DNA of 51,480 nt from Bradyrhizobium jicamae (lineage in GTDB: Bacteria; Pseudomonadota; Alphaproteobacteria; Rhizobiales; Xanthobacteraceae): the NCBI RefSeq assembly GCF_001440395.1, contig NZ_LLXZ01000171.1, positions 344 through 51,823 on the forward strand, in the 5' to 3' direction. Of the stretch, positions 25,944 to 33,579 are shown one piece after another (the stretch's first letter is position 1; the number at the start of each line of letters is the position of its first letter). A model generated the notes under the pieces. It did not search any database and was not told the origin of the DNA. It saw nothing but the letters and a program-made list of their open reading frames with translations. Made by a program: the position numbers and the translations under genes.

Positions 25944-26822
25944 TCAGAACCTTCGCGCACCCATCTTGATCTGCTCTTCGGAGAAAAAGATCTCCTTGGC
26001 GTGAGTCACGATGTCCTCGGCCTTCCACCCCGTGAACGGCGGCTTCCAGCCTTCCATTTCCATCATCCGCATCTCGCGCACGCCGCGCGGACCGGAGACG
26101 CCGAGCACCTTGCCGGTCTGGTCGCCGGAGAGATCGCTGACCATGTACAGCACGGCCGGCGCGATGCCGTCAGGGCCGAGCGCTGCGCCGGGGTTCTCCT
26201 TGTAGCGCGGCAGGTCTGCGGTCATGCGGGTCAGCGCGCCCGGGGACAGCGTCCAGATCCGGATGTTGTATTTGCGGCCCTCAATGGCGAGCACATTCGA
26301 CAGTCCCCAGATACCGCCCTTGGCGGCGCCGTAGTTGCTCTGGCCGAAATTGCCGATCAGGCCCGAGGTTGAGGACGTGTTGACGATAACGCCGCCGCCG
26401 TTCTCGCGCATCCATTTGAACACCGGCTGGGTGCAGCAGAAGGTGCCCTTGAGATGCACCTTCAGCACCTTGTCCCAGTTGGCCTCCTTGGCCTTGGCGA
26501 AGGTCTCGTCGAGCAGGATGCCGGCGTTGTTCACTAGGATGTCGGCGCGGCCGAAATTCTTGATGGCGTCGTCGAACACCGACTGGCCGCCGGCCATGGT
26601 CGAGATATCGGAACCGTTGGCAACCGCGCGGCCGCCCTCGGCCTTGATCGCGTCGACCACCTGCTGCGCCATCGACTTGTCCGAGCCGGAACCGTCGCGG
26701 GGACCACCGAGGTCATTGACCACGACCGCCGCGCCCTCGCGCGCGAAAAGTTTGGCGTAGGCCTCACCGAGCCCGCCGCCCGCGCCGGTGATGATGGCAA
26801 CCTTGCCGTCGAGTAGTCCCAT
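25944..26822 (-). CDS. SDR-family dehydrogenase, (3R)-hydroxyacyl-CoA dehydrogenase-like (MFE-2 type)
   Basis: 292 residues. The nucleotide motif TGAGGGLG is at 12-19, NDLGG at 36-40 and NNAG at 98-101. Catalytic residues are Ser150 (NTSST), Tyr164 and Lys168 (SNYGAAKGG). The start (LLDGKVAIITGAGGGLGEAY) and the NDLGG after strand two match the dehydrogenase part of peroxisomal multifunctional enzyme 2 and steroid/fatty acid SDRs. It also carries the ~40-residue C-terminal extension (TGWKAEDIVTHAKEIFFSEE). With the MaoC hydratase next to it, it probably performs the hydroxyacyl-CoA oxidation step of a beta-oxidation spiral. Confidence 0.92.
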   Translation of the reverse strand: MGLLDGKVAIITGAGGGLGEAYAKLFAREGAAVVVNDLGGPRDGSGSDKSMAQQVVDAIKAEGGRAVANGSDISTMAGGQSVFDDAIKNFGRADILVNNAGILLDETFAKAKEANWDKVLKVHLKGTFCCTQPVFKWMRENGGGVIVNTSSTSGLIGNFGQSNYGAAKGGIWGLSNVLAIEGRKYNIRIWTLSPGALTRMTADLPRYKENPGAALGPDGIAPAVLYMVSDLSGDQTGKVLGVSGPRGVREMRMMEMEGWKPPFTGWKAEDIVTHAKEIFFSEEQIKMGARRF

Positions 26823-26844
26823 GTGTTCTCTCCCTTATTGATTT

Positions 26845-26935
26845 CGTCATTCCGGGGCAGCCCGCAGGGCTGAACCCGGAATCTGGAGATTGTGGCGCGA
26901 GATTCCGGGTTCGCGCTGCGCGCGCCGGAATGACA
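26845..26935. repeat. Interspersed palindromic repeat, family D
   Basis: CGTCATTCCGGGGC at the left and GCGCCGGAATGACAG at the right are inverted. Inner arms AACCCGGAATCT and AGATTCCGGGTT are also inverted. It fills the 120-base gap between the SDR and MaoC genes of one operon, so it may alter transcript stability or attenuate the distal genes. Confidence 0.75.
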
Positions 26936-26942
26936 GCGTGCG

Positions 26943-27803
26943 TTACGCCAGCACCGTCTTGCCGCTCTTGATGACCGTGACGCCCCTCGCCTTCACTTTC
27001 GCTTCGAACGAGACGACGTTGCCGTCCTTCCACAATTCCATCGTCACGGTCTCGCCGGGATAGACCGGCGAGGAAAACCGCGCGACGTGCTGCTTGAAGG
27101 CAGCCGGATCGTAATCGGCATAGGTCTGCAGCACGCCGCGGCAGGTGATGCCGTAGGTGCACATGCCGTGCAGGATCGGCCGCGGAAAGCCGGCCTTCTT
27201 GGCGAATTCGGGATCGGAGTGCAGTGGGTTGCGGTCGCCGCACAGGCGATAGACCAGCGCCTGGTCTGGCCGCGTCGTGATGTCCACGATCTGGTCCGGC
27301 GCGCGGCTCGGCACCTGGTGCGGTTCGGGCTGGCCTTCGGACGGACCGCCAAAGCCGCCGTCGCCGCGGGCGAAACGCGAGGCCACCAGCGTCGCCAGCT
27401 TCTCGCCGTTCTCGTCCTTCAGCACGGTCTGGTGCCTGATGACGGCGCCCTTGTCCTTGCCCTTGTCGAAGACGTCGAGCACGGTCGAGTCGGCCGTGAT
27501 CTTGGCGGCGCTCGGCAGCGGCTTGTGGAAGGTGATATCGCGCTCGCCGTCGACCACCATCACGCGGTTGAGATTCATCTCGCCGGGGCTGGAGCCCCAG
27601 GCTGCCACCGACGCGAAGGTCGGCACGACCTTCAGGGGACGCGGGGTGAAGGTGCCTTCGTTGACGTAGGCGAGTTCCTTCTCGTCCATGGGATCGGCGC
27701 CCAGGCCGATGCCGTAGGCATAGAGCATCACCTCGCGATCGGTATAGGCGTATTTCTGGCCGAGATTTTTCAGGGCCATGAGCTGTTCGTAGTTGATCGG
27801 CAT
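26943..27803 (-). CDS. MaoC-family (R)-specific enoyl-CoA hydratase (hydratase 2)
   Basis: 286 residues with two hot-dog domains as in the hydratase part of MFE-2. The N-terminal half is LMLYAYGIGLGADPMDEKEL-like (residues ~25-44). The C-terminal half carries the hydratase-2 motif YRLCGDRNPLHSDPEFAKKA, with catalytic Asp190 and His195, then GFPRPILHGMCTYG. The family hydrates trans-2-enoyl-CoA to (3R)-hydroxyacyl-CoA, which the adjacent SDR could oxidise. The ATG is at 27801-27803, and the 200-base leader upstream holds a palindromic repeat. Confidence 0.92.
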   Translation of the reverse strand: MPINYEQLMALKNLGQKYAYTDREVMLYAYGIGLGADPMDEKELAYVNEGTFTPRPLKVVPTFASVAAWGSSPGEMNLNRVMVVDGERDITFHKPLPSAAKITADSTVLDVFDKGKDKGAVIRHQTVLKDENGEKLATLVASRFARGDGGFGGPSEGQPEPHQVPSRAPDQIVDITTRPDQALVYRLCGDRNPLHSDPEFAKKAGFPRPILHGMCTYGITCRGVLQTYADYDPAAFKQHVARFSSPVYPGETVTMELWKDGNVVSFEAKVKARGVTVIKSGKTVLA

Positions 27804-27856
27804 TTCGGTCGTCCTCTCCCGAACCTTTTTCTCTTCGGCGGTGCCCGTTGCTGCGC

Positions 27857-27997
27857 CCTCTCCCCTTGTGGGAGAGGGCGGCACCGGCTTCCGCAACAAA
27901 CTTGCTTGGGTGAGGGGTTGGCTCCGCAAGCACATCGCTCGCGGAGAGAACCCCTCATCCGGCGCTTCGCGCCACCTTCTCCCACAAGGGGAGAAGG
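27857..27997. repeat. Interspersed palindromic repeat, family E
   Basis: CTCTCCCCTTGTGGGAGAGG at the left and CCTTCTCCCACAAGGGGAGA at the right are inverted. The internal pair GGTGAGGGGTT and AACCCCTCATCC gives a large double hairpin. It sits between the DUF35 and MaoC genes, inside what otherwise looks like one operon. Confidence 0.8.
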
Positions 27998-28003
27998 TAC
28001 TTT

Positions 28004-28393
28004 CTAAGCCGCGGTGAAGAACGGCAGTGGCGCGCCGTCGGTCGGCTTCCACACCAGCTTGACCTTCTGGCCGATCTTGATCTTCTCCAGATCGCAATCG
28101 ACGATGTTGGTCTGCAGCGACGGGCCTTCCTTCAGCGTGACATAGGCGATCGCATAGGGACCACTCGGCGATTTGCGCATCAGGCTGTAGGTGTAGACCG
28201 TGGCCTCGCCGGAAGCTTCCTCCCACTCCGTCTTGTCCGAGAAGCAGAACGGACAGATCGAGCGCGGGAAATAGTGCCGCTCGCCGCAGGCGGTGCAGCG
28301 CTTGATCAGGAACTTGCCGGCCTTGGCCGCTTCCCAGAACGGCGCAGTCTCGGGATTGGTCACCGGCGTCGGATATTTCTTGGCTTCGGCCAT
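28004..28393 (-). CDS. DUF35 (Zn-ribbon plus OB-fold) acyl-CoA-associated protein
   Basis: 129 residues. The rubredoxin-like zinc ribbon has Cys33, Cys36, Cys47 and Cys50 (KRCTACGERHYFPRSICPFC), followed by an OB-fold beginning VYTYSLMRKSPSGPYAIAYV. DUF35 proteins partner with thiolase-fold enzymes; in actinobacterial steroid degradation the DUF35 domain of ChsH2 binds the aldolase Ltp2. Here the ATG overlaps the thiolase stop by one base (TAATG), indicating translational coupling and supporting a thiolase-DUF35 complex. Confidence 0.92.
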   Translation of the reverse strand: MAEAKKYPTPVTNPETAPFWEAAKAGKFLIKRCTACGERHYFPRSICPFCFSDKTEWEEASGEATVYTYSLMRKSPSGPYAIAYVTLKEGPSLQTNIVDCDLEKIKIGQKVKLVWKPTDGAPLPFFTAA

Positions 28394-29541
28394 TACACGC
28401 GCTCCAGAATGCAGGTTGAGGCGGCGTGACGCACGCCGAGGAGACCGCCGGTGCCATGGGCGATCGCGAGGTCGCAGTTCGGCACCTGCACCTTCGGATG
28501 GGCTTCACCGCGCAATTGCCGGACGGCTTCGAGGATTTTGGTCATGCCGCCGCGGTTGACCGGGTGGTTGCTGCAGAGGCCGCCGCCGTCGGTGTTGAAC
28601 GGCAGCTTGCCGACGCCGGAAATTAGGTTGCCATCGGCAACGAACTTGCCGCCCTCGCCCTTCTTGCAGAAGCCGAGGTCTTCGAGCTGCATCAGCACCG
28701 TGATGGTGAAGCTGTCATAGATCGAGGCGTATTTGATGTCCTTCGGCGTGACGCCCGCTTCCTCGAACGCGCGCGGGCCGGACCAGACGCCCGCGGAGTA
28801 AGTGAGATCGAGGTCCTTGCCGCCGCGCGGGCCCTTCATGGCTTCACCATGGCCGATCAGCCGCACCAGCGGCTTCTTCAGGCTCTTGGCGATTTCCGGC
28901 GTGGTCACGATCATCGCGCCGCCGCCGTCGGTGACGACGCAGCAATCCATCCGGTGCAAGGGATCGGAGATCATCGGCGAGTTCAGAACGTCCTCGACGG
29001 TGACGACCTCTTTCAGCATCGCGTGCGGGTTGTACTGGGCGTGATGCGAGGCCGCGACCTTGATCCAGGCGAGTTGTTCGCTTGTCGTCCCGTAGTCGTG
29101 CATATGGCGCATGGCACACATGCCGTAGGCATTGTGCGTGGTCGCGCCATAGGCCGCCTCGAAATCGGCTTCCGCGCCGGCCGCGCGCGCGGGCATCGGG
29201 CCGGTGCGCGGCTTGCCGGCGAGCGTCACCAGCGCGATCGAGCACTTGCCGGCCGCGATCGCTTCAGCGGCGTGGCCGAGATGGATCAAATAGGAACAAC
29301 CGCCGGTCTCGGTGGAATCGACGTGGCGCACCTTCAATCCGAGGTAATCGACCATCGGCCAGAGGCCGCCGGGGGCATCGCCCGCGCAGAAATAGCCGTC
29401 AATATCGGCCTTGGTGAGCCCGGCATCCTCGATCGCGCCCTTGGCGACCTCGGCATGCAACTGCGCCGTTGATTTGTCGGGTGCGTGCCGGGTGGGATGC
29501 TCGTAGATCCCGGCAATGTAGGCTTTGCCTTTGATGGTCAA
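28393..29541 (-). CDS. SCP2-type thiolase-fold enzyme (thiolase or retro-aldolase)
   Basis: 382 residues from a TTG at 29541, which has GGAGA six bases upstream. Thiolase-fold features are a Cys at the nucleophile position (TETGGCSYLIHLGHAAEAI, Cys82), SNHPVNRGGMTK in place of the classical GHP motif, and AHGTGGLLG where classical thiolases have the second catalytic Cys (CxGGG). Loss of that Cys is characteristic of SCP2-x-like thiolases and of Ltp2-type aldolases. It is first gene of a run with DUF35, MaoC and SDR genes, so a degradative acyl-CoA pathway is likely. Whether it cleaves by thiolysis or retro-aldol is open. Confidence 0.9.
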   Translation of the reverse strand: MTIKGKAYIAGIYEHPTRHAPDKSTAQLHAEVAKGAIEDAGLTKADIDGYFCAGDAPGGLWPMVDYLGLKVRHVDSTETGGCSYLIHLGHAAEAIAAGKCSIALVTLAGKPRTGPMPARAAGAEADFEAAYGATTHNAYGMCAMRHMHDYGTTSEQLAWIKVAASHHAQYNPHAMLKEVVTVEDVLNSPMISDPLHRMDCCVVTDGGGAMIVTTPEIAKSLKKPLVRLIGHGEAMKGPRGGKDLDLTYSAGVWSGPRAFEEAGVTPKDIKYASIYDSFTITVLMQLEDLGFCKKGEGGKFVADGNLISGVGKLPFNTDGGGLCSNHPVNRGGMTKILEAVRQLRGEAHPKVQVPNCDLAIAHGTGGLLGVRHAASTCILERV

Positions 29542-29689
29542 ATCGTTCTCCGTTGGCGTTTCTTCTTCCTGAAGTTTTTCTGGCCTGTCGGACCGACCTT
29601 GGCAAGCGCGGAAATATTCCGCCGGGCGAGAGCGTAGCGACTGGACTCAAGTCGGGATGATTATTTGCCAAAATCGTATCAGGTCGGCA

Positions 29690-30200
29690 CGGGGCGGATA
29701 TGCCAGCGCGTTCTCGCGGCGCGACGCGCCCGAGTTGTACCTGCTCGCTTGCCCCTCCGTTGAGAGGGCGCAGGGAAGACCGGGTGCGCGCTGCACCCGC
29801 GGTCTCGTGTGCAATATGCATGAAGGAAATGCGCACACGAGCATACAGGTCCAGCGGAGAGCATCCGGCCTTCCCTGCGCAATGGCTTGACGGCTTATGG
29901 CGCGCTCTTCCCGGAGCCGAATTCCTTTGGCCTCCGTCGCTGCCGGATTGACGGCCGGTCGAACCCGGTTGGATTCGAACAGCCTCCGCCAGCTTGACAC
30001 CAGCCACGGGTGCCAGAACCACACGCTTTTGCCGTACGCGAAATGCGCCGCCCGTCCTGCGCTGAGATCGATCGCTCACGGCCTCAACGGCCGCCCTGCA
30101 ATGCCTCGCGCGCGCGAGCGCTTCGCGTCCACCGCTCCCCGCACTCCACGTATCGTGACGACGCGTACGCCCCTCTTCGATGAGGCGGGATGGCGCGAAC
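29690..30200. repeat. Long bradyrhizobial interspersed repeat block
   Basis: GCGCAGGGAAG (29768-29778) and its complement (29870-29880) bound a ~110-base hairpin region. On the plus strand one frame reads HPAFPAQWLDGLWRALPG and, further on, LDTSHGCQNH...LPYA. I recall these strings as typical spurious peptides produced by a repeat widespread in Bradyrhizobium and Rhodopseudomonas genomes. No start/ribosome site or domain supports a protein. The block, with the flank to 30369, explains the 830-base gene-free gap. Confidence 0.55.
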
Positions 30201-30369
30201 ATGGAGCTGATTTGGGAGAAACGGGAAGCGATATATTTTCACTGCGCGATCTGGACGACCCAAATCGCGTTGAATCGGCTGGTGAAATTCGTCTATTCGC
30301 GCAGCGGGTCTTGCGGCGGTTTGGGAGCGCCCTGCACGATCGGCATGCACTCACCCGCCGACAGGCAAA

Positions 30370-30720
30370 TCAGCGTGAGCCCGTGTTCTTCACCGCATCA
30401 ACCAGCATGGCGTAAAGCTGGCGCTTGGTGAACTCCTTCGGCTGTGCTGGTGCCGGCTTGGTTGCTACCGGCTTGCGCCGAGACACGACCTTGTCCGCGG
30501 GACGCGCACAAGCCGCCAATGGCGCCACCTTGCGCTTCGGCACCGACACGATCCTCGGATTCGCGGTTGGCGGCTTGTGACCGCGCTTCTGGCCCATGCG
30601 CTTCAGCTTCGCGCTCACGGCGTTGCGGCTAAGGCCAAGCCGAGTTGCGATCTGACCGGCGCTGTGGCCGGCAGTCCAGAGCTCCTTGAGCCGTGCTACG
30701 TCGTTCGCATCCCAACCCAT
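30370..30720 (-). CDS. GcrA-family cell-cycle regulator-like protein
   Basis: 116 residues. The N-terminus MGWDANDVARLKELWTAGHS, followed by AGQIATRLGLSRNAVSAKLK, is the GcrA DNA-binding signature. GcrA binds methylated DNA and the sigma-70 holoenzyme to control cell-cycle genes in alphaproteobacteria. A Pro/Lys/Arg-rich linker (about 45-95) and the tail KEFTKRQLYAMLVDAVKNTG follow. The tail does not resemble the RNA-polymerase-binding C-terminus that I recall, and the protein is shorter than typical GcrA (about 170 residues). This is probably a paralogue rather than the master regulator. Confidence 0.8.
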   Translation of the reverse strand: MGWDANDVARLKELWTAGHSAGQIATRLGLSRNAVSAKLKRMGQKRGHKPPTANPRIVSVPKRKVAPLAACARPADKVVSRRKPVATKPAPAQPKEFTKRQLYAMLVDAVKNTGSR

Positions 30721-30820
30721 GAAGATGATTATACATCGACTGCGAGCGACACGCTAGTCGTCACGCACGTTGCTTGAGTGAGGAGATGATCTCGTCGTTA
30801 ACGCCGCGTCGTTGGGAGTC

Positions 30821-30900
30821 GTAGGTAGGCAAAGCGCAGCGTGCCCACCATCGCGGGCGGAGTGTGAGATGGTGGCGTTGCGCCTCTTTGCCACCCCGCG
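30821..30900. repeat. Interspersed palindromic repeat, family A (copy 2, decayed)
   Basis: GTAGGTAGGCAAAGCGCAGC at the left and CTTTGCCACCCCGCG at the right are imperfect versions of the family A arms, with the inner GTGCCCACC motif intact. It ends three bases before the stop codon of the gene at 30904-31248. Confidence 0.65.
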
Positions 30901-30903
30901 CAT

Positions 30904-31248
30904 CTAGTGATGCTTTTCCAAAACAATGACCGGTGTGCGCGACGCGCATTCCCACATTGCCGCGACATAGCAGTAGCTGCCGGGATAGTCTTCGACGTGG
31001 AAACCATCCTCATCTGGAGCTACCAGCCGACACCTCACCTCGGCCTTCCAGAAGGCAAAGCAATCGCTCTCGGATATCCATCGCAGGGGCTGCCCTACCT
31101 CGGCAACCACGAAGTTCGAACCACCCTGCAGAAGCCGCTTAATATCAGCCTCTCCCAGATCCCCGGTCCGACGTGCGTCCAGCAAGCCGTCGCTGTTCCA
31201 GAGTTCGGCGAGCGGCGTCCGTGTGACGATCCTTTGGACCATATCCAT
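30904..31248 (-). CDS. Hypothetical protein
   Basis: 114 residues from the ATG at 31248, which has GCGAGG six bases upstream. It begins MDMVQRIVTRTPLAELWNSD and continues LLDARRTGDLGEADIKRLLQ, then GGSNFVVAEVGQPLRWISES. The C-terminal half (CFAFWKAEVRCRLVAPDEDG, YCYVAAMWEC) has several cysteines and aromatics. No signal peptide or membrane helix. I do not recognise a family with assigned function. It is framed by two family A repeats (30821-30900 and 31390-31425). Confidence 0.7.
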   Translation of the reverse strand: MDMVQRIVTRTPLAELWNSDGLLDARRTGDLGEADIKRLLQGGSNFVVAEVGQPLRWISESDCFAFWKAEVRCRLVAPDEDGFHVEDYPGSYCYVAAMWECASRTPVIVLEKHH

Positions 31249-31389
31249 GCTACCTCGCGCTATCGAAGTTTTGTTCGTGTTGGTCCAGTCGTTCGGGATC
31301 GGCATCAAGGGCAGTGAACATGGATGCACATCAGGTCGCGACGAGTGAGCGGGCGTAACCTAACGCGCAACGGAGCCAGACTGGATGCG

Positions 31390-31425
31390 AGATGGTGGGC
31401 ACGCTTCGCTTTGCCCACCCTACAA
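31390..31425. repeat. Interspersed palindromic repeat, family A (copy 3, half)
   Basis: Only the right half is present: GATGGTGGGCACGC, then CTTTGCCCACCCTACAA, matching 2331-2357 of copy 1. It lies upstream of the gene at 30904-31248, which is thus bracketed by two copies. Confidence 0.7.
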
Positions 31426-31464
31426 GACTGCTTCGCGGGAATGTCGGCGAAGGCCATGATCGCC

Positions 31465-32448
31465 CTACAGGGCCTTGGTCCGCCTGAGCAGCCACCAGGT
31501 GAGTGCGCCCGCGGCGATTACCAGCAGGAGCGCGTACCAGGTGCCGCCGTGGCCGGTCTGGAACGGCATGTCCTTGGTGTTCATGCCGAAGAAACCGGTG
31601 ACCAGCGTCGAGGGCAGCATGCAGGCGGTCAGGACCGACAGCGTGAACAGGCGGCGGTTGGTGATCGCGGTCATGCGGCCGGCGATCTCGTCCTGCAGCA
31701 GCCGTGCGCGCTCATAGATGGCGCTGAACTCATAGTCGAGCGCGTCGAACTTCTGCGCAAGCTTGCGCATTGCCGACAGCAGGTTTTCGGATTCGACGTC
31801 CTCGCGCGCCTCCAGGCGATGAAACAGCGCCCGGATCTGCGACAACTGCCGCCGCGTGCGGATCGCCTGCAGGCGCACGCGGCCGAGCCGCAACCGCTCA
31901 TCGTCGATCTCATCGTGCAGCACATGGTTCTCGACGATGTCGAGCTCATCGCCGAGGCCCGCCGAAAAGCGTCCGATCACATCGGCGAACTGGTCGACGA
32001 TCGCATCGAACAGCGATACCGGGGTGGGAAACTTGCGGCCGCTATCGAGCGCCCGCCGCGTCAGCTCGATCGCGCGCAGCGGCTTGCGCCGGGCGGTGAT
32101 CATCAGCCTTGGCGAGATCGCAAAGTGCACCCGCAGGAGATCGTCGCCCTCCTGCATGAACTCCTGATGCAGGTCGGGCAGAACGCCGGCGATCTCCTCG
32201 TCGAAAATATCGAGGCGGATATGCTCGTCGGCATCGAGCAAGGTCTCGCGCGCGACATCGGACAGCGCCGCACTCGTGGCGAGCCAGTCGTGGCAGCGAC
32301 GGTTGGCCAGATTGAAATGCAGCCACAGCCAGCCGTTGGGATTGGCGAGTTCCGCATCGAGGTTGGCGACGTCGAGCTTCCTCGCGGAACCGTCGCTCGC
32401 GAAACGATAGGCGGAGATGATGCCGATGTCGGCGAGAGGCTGGTCCAT
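31465..32448 (-). CDS. CorA/ZntB-family divalent metal transporter
   Basis: 327 residues. A large acidic N-terminal cytoplasmic domain (about 1-265) contains GWLWLHFNLANRRCHDWLAT and LLDADEHIRLDIFDEEIAGV. Two C-terminal helices follow: TLSVLTACMLPSTLVTGFFG and YALLLVIAAGALTWWLL. The hallmark GMN motif is directly after helix 1 (FFGMNTKDMPF). The N-terminal pattern is closer to ZntB (zinc) than to Mg-specific CorA, but the ion is not proven. The pentameric inner-membrane channel fold is expected from the family. Single gene. Confidence 0.9.
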   Translation of the reverse strand: MDQPLADIGIISAYRFASDGSARKLDVANLDAELANPNGWLWLHFNLANRRCHDWLATSAALSDVARETLLDADEHIRLDIFDEEIAGVLPDLHQEFMQEGDDLLRVHFAISPRLMITARRKPLRAIELTRRALDSGRKFPTPVSLFDAIVDQFADVIGRFSAGLGDELDIVENHVLHDEIDDERLRLGRVRLQAIRTRRQLSQIRALFHRLEAREDVESENLLSAMRKLAQKFDALDYEFSAIYERARLLQDEIAGRMTAITNRRLFTLSVLTACMLPSTLVTGFFGMNTKDMPFQTGHGGTWYALLLVIAAGALTWWLLRRTKAL

Positions 32449-32592
32449 CTGCTAACCCGTTGCTGGTGCGAAGCAGGCAATGCGTCAACGCAGTGGCAAG
32501 CTGATGGCGACTACAGCCCATCGAAGAGCTCGACACAAGCTTTTGATTCAATTGGATAGTTTCACCACAGGCAGGTGTGGTGCCAGGCGGAC

Positions 32593-33282
32593 TCACTCGA
32601 AGATCGCGACCGCGCGAATGGGGCTTGCGGTGCCACCGCGGATCTTGAGTGGAAAGCCGATGAAGCGGAATCGACCGCGCCCCACAAGCTTGTCGAGATT
32701 GGCAAGGCCTTCCATGTGCGTGATTCCCCGCTCGGCACATGCGAGATGGGCCTGGAAGTTGGGTTCGCCTTCCGGAGCCGGACTCACCGCCTCCACACCA
32801 AACATGCCGATGCCCCGGTCCGCCAGCCAATGCACGCTTTCCACCGCGAGGCCGGGGAAATCGTGCTGGTAGCCCGGCTTGCCAAGCAGGCGATCGTTGG
32901 TGGCCATGTGCAGTAGCACGGTGTCGCCAGCGCGGATTTCCTGCTCCGAAGCCGCCAGCGCCGCTTCCATTTCCGGGACCGTCACGGCATGGCGCAGCGG
33001 TGCATGGGACAGATCGAGACAGATGCCGGGCGTATAGAATTTCTCCAGCGGCATCTGGTCGATTGATAGCGCGCCGGGACGGGGATCGAAGTGCACCGGT
33101 GCATCCACGTGTGTTCCCGCATGATCGCTAAAGGCGATGGACAACGCCTTGGAGGAAAACTCTGTGTTTCCCGCACGCTTCTTCTCGGCGTGGTCGTACC
33201 ACACGGAGATGATCACAGGAGGATGACTAGGATGCGTTTGCGTGCGGTGGAACAGGTCACGACTCAGATCGATCATTTCCAT
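32593..33282 (-). CDS. Cyclase-family metal hydrolase (kynurenine formamidase-like)
   Basis: 229 residues. The family motif HxGTHxDxPxHF is present as DHAGTHVDAPVHFDPRPGAL near residues 53-72. Further features are the starting IDLSRDLFHRTQTHPSHPPV and the C-terminal GITHMEGLANLDKLVGRGRF. Members hydrolyse amides or lactones (N-formylkynurenine, isatin and others) with a His/Asp-bound metal. No tryptophan-degradation genes are adjacent, but an indolepyruvate oxidoreductase gene lies next upstream on the same strand, so a link to aromatic amino acid metabolism is possible. Confidence 0.87.
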   Translation of the reverse strand: MEMIDLSRDLFHRTQTHPSHPPVIISVWYDHAEKKRAGNTEFSSKALSIAFSDHAGTHVDAPVHFDPRPGALSIDQMPLEKFYTPGICLDLSHAPLRHAVTVPEMEAALAASEQEIRAGDTVLLHMATNDRLLGKPGYQHDFPGLAVESVHWLADRGIGMFGVEAVSPAPEGEPNFQAHLACAERGITHMEGLANLDKLVGRGRFRFIGFPLKIRGGTASPIRAVAIFE

Positions 33283-33493
33283 GGAATCCCCCTTTGCTGC
33301 TCCTGGCGGAGCTGCGGAGACGGTGCGAAGGAAATCCGCATTTCTACGGCCTTTCGCAAGGCGGAAACGGCTTCTGAACTTTCAATCCTGCGGAAAGGCC
33401 CGGCGCGATAAGGCTCTCCGACCGATTCCACAATATTCCGATTTGCTATTTCGTACAAAGCGCGAGAAGGAAACCAGTCGACATCAGATCTCC

Positions 33494-33568
33494 GCGTGCC
33501 CACCGTCAAGCGACGCATAGGTCGGCAGACGGTGGGCACGTCGCTTGCGCTCCTTTGCCCACCCTACG
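33494..33568. repeat. Interspersed palindromic repeat, family A (copy 4)
   Basis: GCGTGCCCACCGTC at the left, GACGGTGGGCACG in the middle and CTTTGCCCACCCTACG at the right match family A. It ends 11 bases after the stop of the indolepyruvate oxidoreductase gene and could serve as its terminator. Confidence 0.75.
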
Positions 33569-33579
33569 GCTCCGCAGAT

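Noticed and set aside
29399..30202. Minus-strand 267-codon frame over the repeat block
   Set aside because: It overlaps the thiolase start and the repeat, with no ribosome site or domain.
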